A stretch of DNA of 64,000 bases from Enterocloster alcoholdehydrogenati (GTDB taxonomy: Bacteria > Bacillota > Clostridia > Lachnospirales > Lachnospiraceae), in the NCBI RefSeq assembly GCF_013282095.1, contig NZ_BLTJ01000007.1, positions 168,673 to 232,672 on the forward strand, written 5' to 3'. Both the position numbers and the translations under genes were made by a program. The notes under the pieces are model-generated. The model did no database searches. It saw nothing but the letters and a program-made list of their open reading frames with translations, and was not told where the DNA came from. Shown piece by piece: positions 9,045 to 16,901 of the stretch; position 1 is the stretch's first letter; every line of letters starts with the position of its first letter.

Positions 9045-9085
9045 ACCGCTTAAACTGCCCATTGCAGTTTGGGCGGTATTTTCTT
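9045..9085 (+). terminator. Intrinsic terminator after lysR
   Basis: ACCGC and AAACTG in the left arm pair with CAGTTT and GCGGT in the right arm, with a small internal loop, followed by TATTTTCTTT. It separates lysR from the transporter gene. Confidence 0.75.
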
Positions 9086-9274
9086 TGCGCCTGTTTTCAC
9101 ATCATGGGAACCTTCGACGCTTCCCAAATGGCGAAAAGCATTCAAGGAGACCCCTTGTCCTGAATCATTATTTTTCTTTTAATATATTCCTTATTGTTAT
9201 ATTGCCCGTCTCAGCAGGAATATCCCCCCATCTTCTGTTTTGTTGTCTTTTTGATCATATTTATCTATAATTAT

Positions 9275-9310
9275 TCTATAAATTTTACCGGTAATTTTAA
9301 ATTATTATAA
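9275..9310. promoter_or_regulatory. Candidate LysR binding palindrome before the 2HCT transporter
   Basis: TTACCGGTAA (9285-9294) is a perfect ten-base palindrome set in AT-rich arms, 63 bases ahead of the transporter start. LysR proteins bind T-N11-A interrupted palindromes in such positions. The rest of the 9086-9356 gap contains no convincing gene. Confidence 0.4.
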
Positions 9311-9356
9311 CATTTTCACTATTCATTTTAAAACAAATAGCAGGAAGGTATTCATT

Positions 9357-10664
9357 ATGGAAAAAGTAAAATCCATTAAATTGTTAGGATTTCCGCTCCC
9401 CGGCTTTCTGGTTCTCTTTGCGGGAGTTATGGCGATTGCGCTTTCAGGCGGTATGTTGGGAAATATGGTTGGCGCATTGGGCTTTGCAATGATCTGGGGC
9501 GCATTCATAGGTTGGATCGGCGACCGAATTCCTATCTGGAATAACTGGCTGGGAGGAGGAATGTTTCTCACCTGTCTGGCCACCGGGGCCCTTTCCACCT
9601 TTCACATTCTTCCCGACTCTGTAGTTGAAACACTAAACAGTTTCAATAACACCGTAGGTTTCCTCGATCTGTATATTCTCGTACTGATCACTGGAGCCAT
9701 CCTGTCAATCGACCGAAAATTGCTTTTAAAAGCCTTTGCAGGTTTTATTCCAGCTATTCTGGGATCAATCTCTGTATCATTTCTGTTCACCGCCGCTGCA
9801 GCTCTGATCCTTGGAGAGGATCCTCTTCTTGGCTTAGTCAATGTAGCCCTTCCCATTATGGGAGGCGGAAATGGGGCCGGATGCATTCCCATGAGTAAAA
9901 TGTGGGGTGAAATGACTGGTAATGCTCCTGAATCATGGTATGCTCCAGCGTTTGCTGTAATGTCCCTTGGAAATCTGGCTGCCGTTGTATCTGCTGCCTT
10001 TCTTGATCGTATGGGGCAAAAATATCCATCACTGACTGGCAATGGAACTATGATGAAAAAGAAAAGCATTACCGGTGCTGATGCCCCCACAGAAATCAAG
10101 ATCGGAATTGGCGAGTATGCCTCCGGCTTCGCTCTTGGTCTCTGCCTCTTTATATTTGCCGATTTTTATGCCTCCAAACTATCTATTATCAATCATGCCG
10201 GACTTGGATTCACCATACACAAATTTGCATTTATGGTAATATTCGCTGCGATATTAAATGCACTTGGACTGATTCCTGCTGAAATTCGAGCCGGAGCACG
10301 GGGAATGCAGACATTTTTTACTAAATATATGTCTCTGCCTCTCATGGTTACTGTAGGAATCGGAACGGATCTGACTGAATTTGCCGGCGCTTTTACCTTT
10401 GCCAATGTTGTTATGATCATAGCCTGTGTTGTAGGCGCTGTAGCAGGTGCAGTGCTGGTTGGCGTTCTTTTTGGCTTTTACCCTGTAGAAATTGCCATCA
10501 CTGCCGGTTTAGATATGGCCGGAGGCGGAGGGGCCGGGGATGTTCAGATCCTGGGAGCCAGCCACCGAATGGAACTTATGTCTTTTGCTCAAATTTCGTC
10601 CCGAATCGGAGGGGCTATCATGCTGGTCATAGCCAGCGCCATGTTTGGTATGCTGAATACATAA
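9357..10664 (+). CDS. 2-hydroxycarboxylate transporter family protein (CitS/MaeN-type sodium symporter)
   Basis: 435 aa integral membrane protein with about 11 hydrophobic segments. The two hallmark re-entrant loops of the 2HCT family are visible: MGGGNGAGCIPMS near residue 170 and the C-terminal AGGGGAGDVQILGASHRMEL followed by FAQISSRIGGA. The latter carries the Arg known in CitS to bind the substrate carboxylate. The family imports citrate, malate or lactate-type hydroxyacids with sodium or by exchange. AGGAAGG precedes the ATG. It lies between the LysR regulator and an esterase, with no citrate lyase nearby, so the substrate could be an unusual hydroxyacid. Confidence 0.9.
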   Translation: MEKVKSIKLLGFPLPGFLVLFAGVMAIALSGGMLGNMVGALGFAMIWGAFIGWIGDRIPIWNNWLGGGMFLTCLATGALSTFHILPDSVVETLNSFNNTVGFLDLYILVLITGAILSIDRKLLLKAFAGFIPAILGSISVSFLFTAAAALILGEDPLLGLVNVALPIMGGGNGAGCIPMSKMWGEMTGNAPESWYAPAFAVMSLGNLAAVVSAAFLDRMGQKYPSLTGNGTMMKKKSITGADAPTEIKIGIGEYASGFALGLCLFIFADFYASKLSIINHAGLGFTIHKFAFMVIFAAILNALGLIPAEIRAGARGMQTFFTKYMSLPLMVTVGIGTDLTEFAGAFTFANVVMIIACVVGAVAGAVLVGVLFGFYPVEIAITAGLDMAGGGGAGDVQILGASHRMELMSFAQISSRIGGAIMLVIASAMFGMLNT

Positions 10665-10715
10665 TCCATCTTGCTTTACTGCAAAATTACACTTTATTAC
10701 CAGGAGGTACATAAA

Positions 10716-11537
10716 ATGCCTAAAAAAACTTCTCTGTCTGCTGACCTGACACAGGAAATGAAAAAAAATCTGTTTGGAAATGCATACCTCAATATGCTCT
10801 GGCATTGTCCAAGCGATCCCCGTTTTCACTATTGGGTTCACCTGCCCGACTGTTATTATGACGAACCAGATCCCCATTATCAGCTGCTTGTCATCATACA
10901 CGGAACCGGCTGCGGAATAGAGGAATATATCAGATCGGCCCGAACTCTGGCTGATAAACAGCACGTTGCAATCCTTGCCCCCGTATTTCCCGGAGGTCTT
11001 ATTGACCATGATGATTTTAACAGCTACAAGCTTCTGTCCTGCGATGGGATCCGCTACGATCAGATTCTTTTATCTATGATAGAGGATATGAAAAAACGCT
11101 ATCCAGGACTGGAAACAGACCGTTTCTTTCTATTCGGACATTCCGGCGGCGGACAGTTTGTAAACCGATTCCTTTTTGTGCACCCGGAACGGCTGAAAGC
11201 TGTTTCTATCGGAGCGCCGGGACGCCCCACTTTCCTTAATTCTAATGAAGATTACTTTTGGGGAATTCGGGATTTCAAAGTATATTTTGATAAGGACCCT
11301 GATCTGGAAAAGATATGCAAAATTCCGGTGCAGATTACAGTTGGCGAACGGGATACAGCATTTATCGGTGATTCCCCCTATGGTTCCAATCGCTTGGAAC
11401 GGATGAAGAGCCTCAAAGCAAATCTCGAAGCTAATGGACTGTCTGTTTGTCTTGAAATTCTTTCTGGATTGGAGCATGGAGGCGGCGAAGATATACGCAT
11501 AAATACTGCACAGGAATTCTTTGAACGATATTTATAA
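10716..11537 (+). CDS. Alpha/beta hydrolase (esterase-like)
   Basis: 273 aa from the ATG at 10716, which has CAGGAGGT eight bases upstream; the frame is open 45 bases further but without a ribosome binding site. The fold is indicated by the oxyanion strand VIIHGTGCG, the nucleophile elbow FGHSGGG with Ser near residue 143, an acid in GERDTAF, and a His in SGLEHGGG. No signal peptide is visible, so it is cytoplasmic. It follows the transporter by 51 bases and ends before a strong terminator, so the two are one unit. It may hydrolyse an ester or amide of the imported acid. Confidence 0.85.
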   Translation: MPKKTSLSADLTQEMKKNLFGNAYLNMLWHCPSDPRFHYWVHLPDCYYDEPDPHYQLLVIIHGTGCGIEEYIRSARTLADKQHVAILAPVFPGGLIDHDDFNSYKLLSCDGIRYDQILLSMIEDMKKRYPGLETDRFFLFGHSGGGQFVNRFLFVHPERLKAVSIGAPGRPTFLNSNEDYFWGIRDFKVYFDKDPDLEKICKIPVQITVGERDTAFIGDSPYGSNRLERMKSLKANLEANGLSVCLEILSGLEHGGGEDIRINTAQEFFERYL

Positions 11538-11556
11538 ATCTCTTTTATATATGGAA

Positions 11557-11596
11557 GGACAGCCCCCTCAAATCCAATTTTGGGGGGCTGTCCTTA
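11557..11596. terminator. Intrinsic terminator between hydrolase and membrane protein genes
   Basis: GGACAGCCCCC pairs with GGGGGCTGTCC, extended by AA/TT at the base, so it can work in both directions. It sits between two convergent genes. Confidence 0.8.
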
Positions 11597-11640
11597 CGTC
11601 TGCTCTATATCCTCTCTGACCTAACTTACTTTTTAAAGCC

Positions 11641-12033
11641 TTATCGCTTAGTATTCTCAGGAATTGTACCGTCCTTTAAAAACCTCTTATATTCTTTATT
11701 TAGATTAAATGTACCCTTTACAGCGTAAATTCCTATGAGAATCAGCCACCATCCGGCAATCCTTCCTATACTCATTACCATATAAATCACATTAAGAATG
11801 CTGTAAACCAACATCAATACAGCGCATACCCGGCTTCTGGCAAATTGAATTCCAAGGCCAAAGCCTATAACCAGCACAACATCAAACATCATGCTATAGT
11901 TGTGTGTATACAGGCCAAGTGCAACAGAGATCGCGGCGCATATATAACTAAATATTGCAGCAGATTTTATATTGTCTTTGCTTTCCTTGCTTGCGTATTT
12001 TGCAAAAAACTCCTTTTTAGTCACGTTCTCCAT
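11641..12033 (-). CDS. Small membrane protein of unknown function
   Basis: 130 aa from the ATG at 12033, which has AGGAGG upstream; the longer open frame to 12150 lacks such a site. A charged N-terminus (residues 1-22) precedes about four hydrophobic segments covering residues 23-110, and a basic tail follows. I do not recognise a family. It converges on the hydrolase gene and shares its terminator. The 261 bases upstream, to the start of the duplicated rubrerythrin block, show nothing I can name. Confidence 0.75.
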   Translation of the reverse strand: MENVTKKEFFAKYASKESKDNIKSAAIFSYICAAISVALGLYTHNYSMMFDVVLVIGFGLGIQFARSRVCAVLMLVYSILNVIYMVMSIGRIAGWWLILIGIYAVKGTFNLNKEYKRFLKDGTIPENTKR

Positions 12034-12298
12034 CCATATTCCTCCTTTTTCGGCATACAAGTGATTATAACACATCCGCTGTACTCTAAAATCCTCACAA
12101 TCCATACAGCCATAAATAACTCCCGCCTGATTATCACCACGAGGCTGCAATGCCCAATGCCATATAGCGACAGCACTGTTATAGATTCACCTGCTTTCTA
12201 AAATGACATTTTTAGCAGTATTTGTCAAGTTTTTTTAACTGGATTCACAGTAACTTAGGGCAGCAAAATAGTAGTTATAAAATTTTTTTAAAAAACTA

Positions 12299-12347
12299 TT
12301 GACAAATCAGCATAAATCATTTATATTGATATCAGTAATCGTTACTA
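12299..12347 (+). promoter_or_regulatory. Promoter and Per box of rubrerythrin copy 2
   Basis: Identical to copy 1: TTGACA (12299-12304), 17 bases, TATATT (12322-12327), and the inverted repeat CAGTAATCGTTACTA (12333-12347). Both genes should therefore respond equally to PerR. Confidence 0.75.
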
Positions 12348-12424
12348 TTATTGATTTTGACAATCGAATGGGCGCCGGGCCTTCCCCGGCACCCACACTA
12401 TAAAATGAAAAGGAGATCACTACT

Positions 12425-12970
12425 ATGAAGAAATGGGTTTGTACAGTTTGCGGTTATGTTTATGAGGGAGAGCAGGCTCCTGAGAAATGTCCTCAGTGCG
12501 GCGTTCCCGCTTCTAAGTTCAAAGAGCAGGCTTCTGATGAGATGGCTTGGGCCTGTGAGCATGAGGTTGGCGTAGCTCAGGGGTCTCCTGAGGATATCAT
12601 GGCTGACTTAAGAGCAAATTTCGAGGGCGAGTGCACCGAGGTTGGTATGTATCTGGCTATGGCCAGAGTTGCTCACAGAGAAGGCTATCCTGAGATAGGC
12701 CTGTACTGGGAGAAGGCTGCCTACGAAGAGGCTGAGCACGCTTCCAAGTTCGCTGAGCTCTTAGGCGAGGTTGTTACCTCCTCCACAAAGAAGAACCTGG
12801 AGATGAGAGTCGCCGCTGAGAACGGAGCAACCGCAGGTAAGTTTGACCTGGCTAAGAGAGCCAAGGCTGCTAACCTTGATGCTATCCATGATACTGTTCA
12901 TGAAATGGCTAAGGATGAGGCCCGTCACGGCAGAGCATTTAAGGGTCTGCTGGACAAATACTTTGGTTAA
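12425..12970 (+). CDS. rbr: Reverse rubrerythrin (N-terminal rubredoxin domain), copy 2
   Basis: 181 aa, differing from copy 1 by only a few residues near the C-terminus (GATAGKF for GATEGKF, LLDKYFG for LLERYFG). All rubredoxin cysteines and diiron ligands are retained, so it should be an active peroxide and oxygen reductase. Promoter, operator, leader hairpin and ribosome binding site are the same as in copy 1. Having two copies raises gene dosage; clostridia such as C. acetobutylicum also carry paired reverse rubrerythrin genes, there in tandem. Confidence 0.95.
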   Translation: MKKWVCTVCGYVYEGEQAPEKCPQCGVPASKFKEQASDEMAWACEHEVGVAQGSPEDIMADLRANFEGECTEVGMYLAMARVAHREGYPEIGLYWEKAAYEEAEHASKFAELLGEVVTSSTKKNLEMRVAAENGATAGKFDLAKRAKAANLDAIHDTVHEMAKDEARHGRAFKGLLDKYFG

Positions 12971-13014
12971 TTCCTGACATTATATAAAGCGCTCTCCATA
13001 TTGCTTCATTTCAC

Positions 13015-13060
13015 AAAAATACCCCCGGCAGCAATACATATTTGCCTGGGGTATTTTTTT
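13015..13060 (+). terminator. Intrinsic terminator after rubrerythrin copy 2
   Basis: TACCCC-C-GGCA pairs with TGCC-T-GGGGTA, flanked by A and T runs (seven T). It lies 45 bases after the stop codon. Confidence 0.8.
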
Positions 13061-13100
13061 GCGGTTCTTTCTGTCAGTATATATCTTCTGACACATTATG

Positions 13101-13149
13101 AAAAAAGGCCCTGGCCTGCGGATACATTTTCGCAGGCCAGGGCCTTTTA
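13101..13149. terminator. Bidirectional terminator after the cation ATPase gene
   Basis: An 18-base-pair perfect stem, AAAAGGCCCTGGCCTGCG with its exact complement around a 10-base loop, with A run and T run on either side. It serves the minus-strand ATPase gene and backs up the rubrerythrin terminator. Confidence 0.85.
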
Positions 13150-13179
13150 CTATATCATCTGTTATTTTATCCGGAATGT

Positions 13180-15828
13180 TTATACTCCAAGCTTTCTCTG
13201 TATAAACTTCACAACTTCCATGATAGGAATGATCATTACAGCCAGTCCCAGTGCAATCGCATACTCGTGAAGATCAATTGGAGTAAACTCAAATGCCTTT
13301 GCAAGGAATGGTACTTCGATTACGGCAGTAGTAAGAACCAGAGAAACGATCATAGCGCCGTAAAGGAACGCATTTCCTGTTTTCATTGTAAAGATAGAGC
13401 CTCTGCGGCTTCTCATGTTCAGAGAGTGGCAGATCTCTACCATGGACAGGGTCAGGAATGCCATGGTAGTTCCATCCGGGCTGTTTACAAACTCCCATAC
13501 GCCGCTTTCGATGTAATGACCTACAATGTAGGAGATCATAACAAGCACCGTAACCACGAAGCCCTGGAAGAATACGTCAAAGCCCATACCGCCGGCAAAG
13601 ATACCTTCTCTTGGATCTCTTGGAGCCTGCTTCATGATATCAGCCTCGCTCTTTTCCATACCAAGAGCCAGCGCCGGGAAACAGTCTGTGATCAGGTTAA
13701 TCCACAGCAGATGCACCGGTTCCAGAATCGTAAAGCCGATCAGGGTTGCGAAGAAGATTGCAAGCACCTCTGCCAGATTGGATGCCAGAAGGAACTGGAT
13801 CGCCTTACGGATATTTGCGTAAATACGGCGGCCCTCTTCTACTGCAGATACGATGGTTGCAAAGTTATCGTCTGCCAGTACCATATCCGCTACGTTCTTT
13901 GTAACGTCCGTACCTGTGATACCCATTCCCACGCCGATATCAGCGCTCTTGATGGAAGGAGCATCATTTACACCGTCGCCCGTCATCGCTGTAATACGGC
14001 CCTTAGCCTTCCATGCATTGACGATACGTACCTTATGCTCCGGCTGTACGCGGGCATAAACGGAGTATTTCTCAATATCTGTCTTAAACTGTTCATCACT
14101 GATCTCGTTTAACTGTGCGCCTGTGATCGCCTGGCTGGCGTCCTCAATGATTCCCAGCTCCTTAGCGATCGCCACAGCTGTATCCTTGTGGTCGCCGGTG
14201 ATCATGATGGGGCGGATGCCTGCTTCACGGCATTCAACGATTGCAGCCTTTACCTCAGGACGGACAGGGTCGATCATACCGGACAGACCCAGATAGATCA
14301 GATCCTGCTCCAGATTAGAAGCATCTGTATTTTCTGGAAGTACCTTCCACTCTCTCATGGAACCGCAGAGCACGCGCAGCGCCTTATCTGCCATTGCCTT
14401 GTTGCTCTTTAAGATGGAACTGCGGATCTCTTCAGTCATTTCCACAGCCTGACCGCCGATATAGGCTCTGGTGCAGCGCTTTAATACCTCGTCAGGAGCG
14501 CCCTTTGTAAACTGAATGAAGCTGCCGTCCGCCGTCTTGTGGATGGTAGTCATCATCTTACGCATGGAATCGAAAGGAGCCTCTGCCACGCGGACATATT
14601 CACTCTCCAGCTGATCCTTCGGAAGTCCGTTCTTTGCAGCATCATTTACCAGCGCGCACTCCGTAGGCTCTCCTACTGCCTCGCCGCTGTCTGGGCTTAA
14701 GGAAGCGTCGGAACAGAGCGCCATGGCGATCTCCAGCATCTTCTCATCATCTGCAACGTGCTCCACTACCGTCATCTTATTCTGAGTCAGAGTACCTGTC
14801 TTATCGGAACAGATAATCTGAGTACATCCCAGGGTCTCTACCGCTGTCAGCTTACGGATAATGGCGTTTCTCTTTGACATATTGGTAACGCCGATGGAAA
14901 GAACAATGGTAACAACGGCTGCCAGGCCCTCAGGAATAGCAGCTACAGCCAGAGAAACGGCTACCATAAAGGTACTTAAAATGGTGTCGCCTGTGATGCC
15001 GCCAGAGCTTCCCTGCGCGCGCAGCAGGCCCACAGCGAAAATAACCACGCAGATTCCCACAACCAGGACGGTCAGGAACTTGCTCAACTGGTTTAACTTG
15101 ATCTGGAGAGGTGTCTCCTCATCCTTTGCCTGAGCCAGAGCGTCAGCAATCTTACCCATTTCCGTATCCATACCGGTAGCTGTGATCACTGCCTTGCCGC
15201 GGCCGTAAACTACGGTGGAGCCCATGTAAACCATGTTCTTGCGGTCGCCTAAGGGAACGTCCTTCTCACCGCCCAGATTTAACACCTGGATGATCTTGTC
15301 AACCGGAACAGACTCACCGGTCAGAGCCGCTTCCTCGATCTTCATGCTGGCGCACTCGATGATACGTCCGTCAGCCGGAACGGAATCACCTGCCTCTAAG
15401 ATCACTACATCGCCCGGAACCAGCTCTTCGCTCTTTAATGTCACGAGTTTTCCGTCACGCATAACCTTACTGGTGGCTGCTGCGATTTCCTGCAAAGCTG
15501 CGATGGCTGCCTCTGCCTTGCTCTCCTGAACAACACCCAAAACAGCATTGATCACAACTACCGCCATGATGATGATAACATCTGTAAATGATTCACCCTC
15601 ATAGTAAGCGGTAATTCCGGAAATAACCGCCGCCACGATCAGAATAATGATCATGGGATCTGCCAGTTCATCGAGAAATCTCTTTAACAGGGAATCCTTT
15701 TTTCCCTCTTTCAGCTTGTTGTGACCGAATTTTTCCAGGCGGCTGGCCGCCTCCTGTGAGGAAAGACCCTCTTCTGAGGTTTTCTTCTCATTCAGCACAT
15801 CCTGAATACTGGACAGGTACTCTTTCAT
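13180..15828 (-). CDS. P2A-type cation-translocating ATPase (Ca/Mn exporter type)
   Basis: 882 aa when started at the ATG at 15828 with AAAGGAGG upstream. Domain order is an N-terminal cation ATPase domain, the A domain with TGES, the M4 motif PEGL, phosphorylation motif DKTGT, the KGAPD nucleotide loop, TGD and GDGVNDAP hinge, and C-terminal membrane segments with NLITDCFPALALG, which carries the conserved Asn and Asp of the ion site. Sequence alone says calcium-type pump in the plasma membrane. The leader carries a manganese-sensing yybP-ykoY riboswitch, so manganese export is the better prediction, as for Lactococcus YoaB. The gene is monocistronic. Confidence 0.92.
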   Translation of the reverse strand: MKEYLSSIQDVLNEKKTSEEGLSSQEAASRLEKFGHNKLKEGKKDSLLKRFLDELADPMIIILIVAAVISGITAYYEGESFTDVIIIMAVVVINAVLGVVQESKAEAAIAALQEIAAATSKVMRDGKLVTLKSEELVPGDVVILEAGDSVPADGRIIECASMKIEEAALTGESVPVDKIIQVLNLGGEKDVPLGDRKNMVYMGSTVVYGRGKAVITATGMDTEMGKIADALAQAKDEETPLQIKLNQLSKFLTVLVVGICVVIFAVGLLRAQGSSGGITGDTILSTFMVAVSLAVAAIPEGLAAVVTIVLSIGVTNMSKRNAIIRKLTAVETLGCTQIICSDKTGTLTQNKMTVVEHVADDEKMLEIAMALCSDASLSPDSGEAVGEPTECALVNDAAKNGLPKDQLESEYVRVAEAPFDSMRKMMTTIHKTADGSFIQFTKGAPDEVLKRCTRAYIGGQAVEMTEEIRSSILKSNKAMADKALRVLCGSMREWKVLPENTDASNLEQDLIYLGLSGMIDPVRPEVKAAIVECREAGIRPIMITGDHKDTAVAIAKELGIIEDASQAITGAQLNEISDEQFKTDIEKYSVYARVQPEHKVRIVNAWKAKGRITAMTGDGVNDAPSIKSADIGVGMGITGTDVTKNVADMVLADDNFATIVSAVEEGRRIYANIRKAIQFLLASNLAEVLAIFFATLIGFTILEPVHLLWINLITDCFPALALGMEKSEADIMKQAPRDPREGIFAGGMGFDVFFQGFVVTVLVMISYIVGHYIESGVWEFVNSPDGTTMAFLTLSMVEICHSLNMRSRRGSIFTMKTGNAFLYGAMIVSLVLTTAVIEVPFLAKAFEFTPIDLHEYAIALGLAVMIIPIMEVVKFIQRKLGV

Positions 15829-15981
15829 TGCTTCTTCCTCCTTTGATATTGGCGCGCTACCATTTTTCACAGTAAGCCCGCATTGATGTACCCTCAGGAG
15901 CGTCTTTGTCATCATGCCCGGCACGGCCATCCGTTATACATCTGACCCGGTAAAAATCCGGGCAGGTTCCGTCTTTGTAAC

Positions 15982-16042
15982 AAAAAGCGAGACTTACCAG
16001 AGCCACTTTCCATGTGTGAAACAGGCTTCCGATAAGTCTCGC
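15982..16042 (-). terminator. Riboswitch-controlled terminator ahead of the cation ATPase
   Basis: On the minus strand GCGAGACTTATC (16031-16042) can pair with GGTAAGTCTCGC (15987-15998), one mismatch apart, followed by TTTTT. The left arm is also the 3' strand of aptamer helix P1, so aptamer folding and terminator folding exclude each other. Ligand binding should therefore switch transcription on. Confidence 0.85.
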
Positions 16043-16146
16043 CATTTAAAACCAAGCCACGGACACGCTCCGATGCTGTTGACTTCGCTACACGGTTTTC
16101 CGGTTTCCTACATCCGGTCAAACTGCGCTGACTACTCCCTTACTGA
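16031..16146 (-). ncRNA. yybP-ykoY (manganese) riboswitch aptamer
   Basis: The minus-strand leader begins GTAAGGGAGTAG and ends GCGAGACTTATC. These match the two most conserved blocks of yybP-ykoY RNAs (GGGGAGTAG and CRAGACCTT), and GTAAG pairs with CTTAT to form P1. Between them lie the internal helix CCGG/CCGG with GTAGGAAA and the AGTCAACA segment often seen in clostridial members. The class senses Mn2+ and controls manganese exporters. No covariance search was run; the assignment rests on motif positions and the mutually exclusive terminator. Confidence 0.85.
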
Positions 16147-16152
16147 TAAATA

Positions 16153-16181
16153 ATGCTATCACGTCCAGGGGGAACTGTCAA
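16153..16181 (-). promoter_or_regulatory. Predicted promoter of the riboswitch-ATPase transcript
   Basis: Minus strand TTGACA (16176-16181), 17 bases, TAGCAT (16153-16158, four of six). The start of transcription would fall at the 5' edge of the aptamer. Confidence 0.6.
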
Positions 16182-16235
16182 GAATTTTTATTTTACTTGT
16201 TTGTTTCAGTTTTCAACATCTCTTCATCCTCTTTC

Positions 16236-16775
16236 TCAGACTTCCGTCCCCTCTGCGTCCCATTCTGCAACAATCCCCAAAGGCCGTTCCAACAGGGGGT
16301 ACAGAACTTCTGCTATCACAAGGCCGCCTGTTCCCTGTAACAGATTAGAGGGGACGCTTGCCAGGGAGGCCCCTGATCCATACAGGATGGTCTCACAGAT
16401 AAAATACCCCAGCGCTACCAGGAAGATATCTATAACTCCTCCCAGCACGACGGCTATTTTTCTGCTTTTTCCCTTAGAGATCGCCCTTCTGTACACCAGT
16501 CCGGTGCCCCATGCCACAAACCCCTTGATAAAAAATGTAATCGGCACATAGATAAAATATCCGCCTGACAGATCTGCCATACAGGAGCCGATCCCTGCTG
16601 CCAGAAAGGCCGTTGCCGGGTCTAAAAATACTCCTGCCAGAATCACCGCTGCGTCTCCCGGATGGATATAGCCGCCGGTACCGGGAGTGGGGATACGGAT
16701 GGATATCGTCGAAACACAGATAAGAGCTGCAAACAATGCCGCGAATACCAGTTTTTTTACAGATACTGCCTTCAT
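16236..16775 (-). CDS. ECF transporter S component (vitamin or precursor uptake)
   Basis: 179 aa integral membrane protein with about five or six hydrophobic segments. The N-terminal helix with LVFAALFAALICV, followed by an external glycine-rich loop TGGYIHPGDAAV and a helix with the AAGIGSCMADLSGGY pattern, is typical of energy-coupling-factor substrate-binding subunits of the pantothenate/HmpT-like type. It would bind a small vitamin or nucleobase-like compound and work with a shared EcfAAT module encoded elsewhere. AAGGAGGA precedes the ATG. The substrate is not evident: no adjacent biosynthetic gene or recognised riboswitch identifies it. Confidence 0.8.
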   Translation of the reverse strand: MKAVSVKKLVFAALFAALICVSTISIRIPTPGTGGYIHPGDAAVILAGVFLDPATAFLAAGIGSCMADLSGGYFIYVPITFFIKGFVAWGTGLVYRRAISKGKSRKIAVVLGGVIDIFLVALGYFICETILYGSGASLASVPSNLLQGTGGLVIAEVLYPLLERPLGIVAEWDAEGTEV

Positions 16776-16825
16776 AAACCGTTCCTCCTTATCATTGCAC
16801 TGTCACTCGTTTCCCGCATTGTACC

Positions 16826-16883
16826 ATAAAATTGGACTGATTAAAATATCCATTTTGAATATTTTTAACCAGTCCAATTTATT
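16826..16883 (-). terminator. Long compound hairpin, probable terminator of the radical SAM gene
   Basis: AAATTGGACTG (16829-16839) pairs perfectly with CAGTCCAATTT (16870-16880), and an inner nine-pair AT stem (TTAAAATAT with ATATTTTAA-like sequence) continues it to a small loop. On the minus strand it ends in a short TTTTAT tract, so it may terminate the transcript from 18011. It also lies 51 bases ahead of the ECF gene. Confidence 0.5.
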
Positions 16884-16901
16884 GCATTATGAAATGTTTA
16901 T

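Larger units (their letters stand above)
12295..12976. repeat. rbr: Direct repeat, copy 2 (rubrerythrin gene plus promoter and perR tail)
   Basis: It matches 7121-7802 with a constant offset of 5174 bases. The left end starts within what were the last codons of perR, although no perR is present here, which fixes the direction of duplication. The differences I read all lie in the last 260 bases. Confidence 0.95.

Noticed and set aside
13267..14112. Long plus-strand open frame opposite the cation ATPase gene
   Set aside because: It has no recognisable domains or ribosome binding site and mirrors the codon structure of the conserved ATPase on the other strand.
15829..15930. N-terminal extension of the cation ATPase
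   Set aside because: The extra residues are unlike the family start, and a perfect ribosome binding site serves the ATG at 15828.
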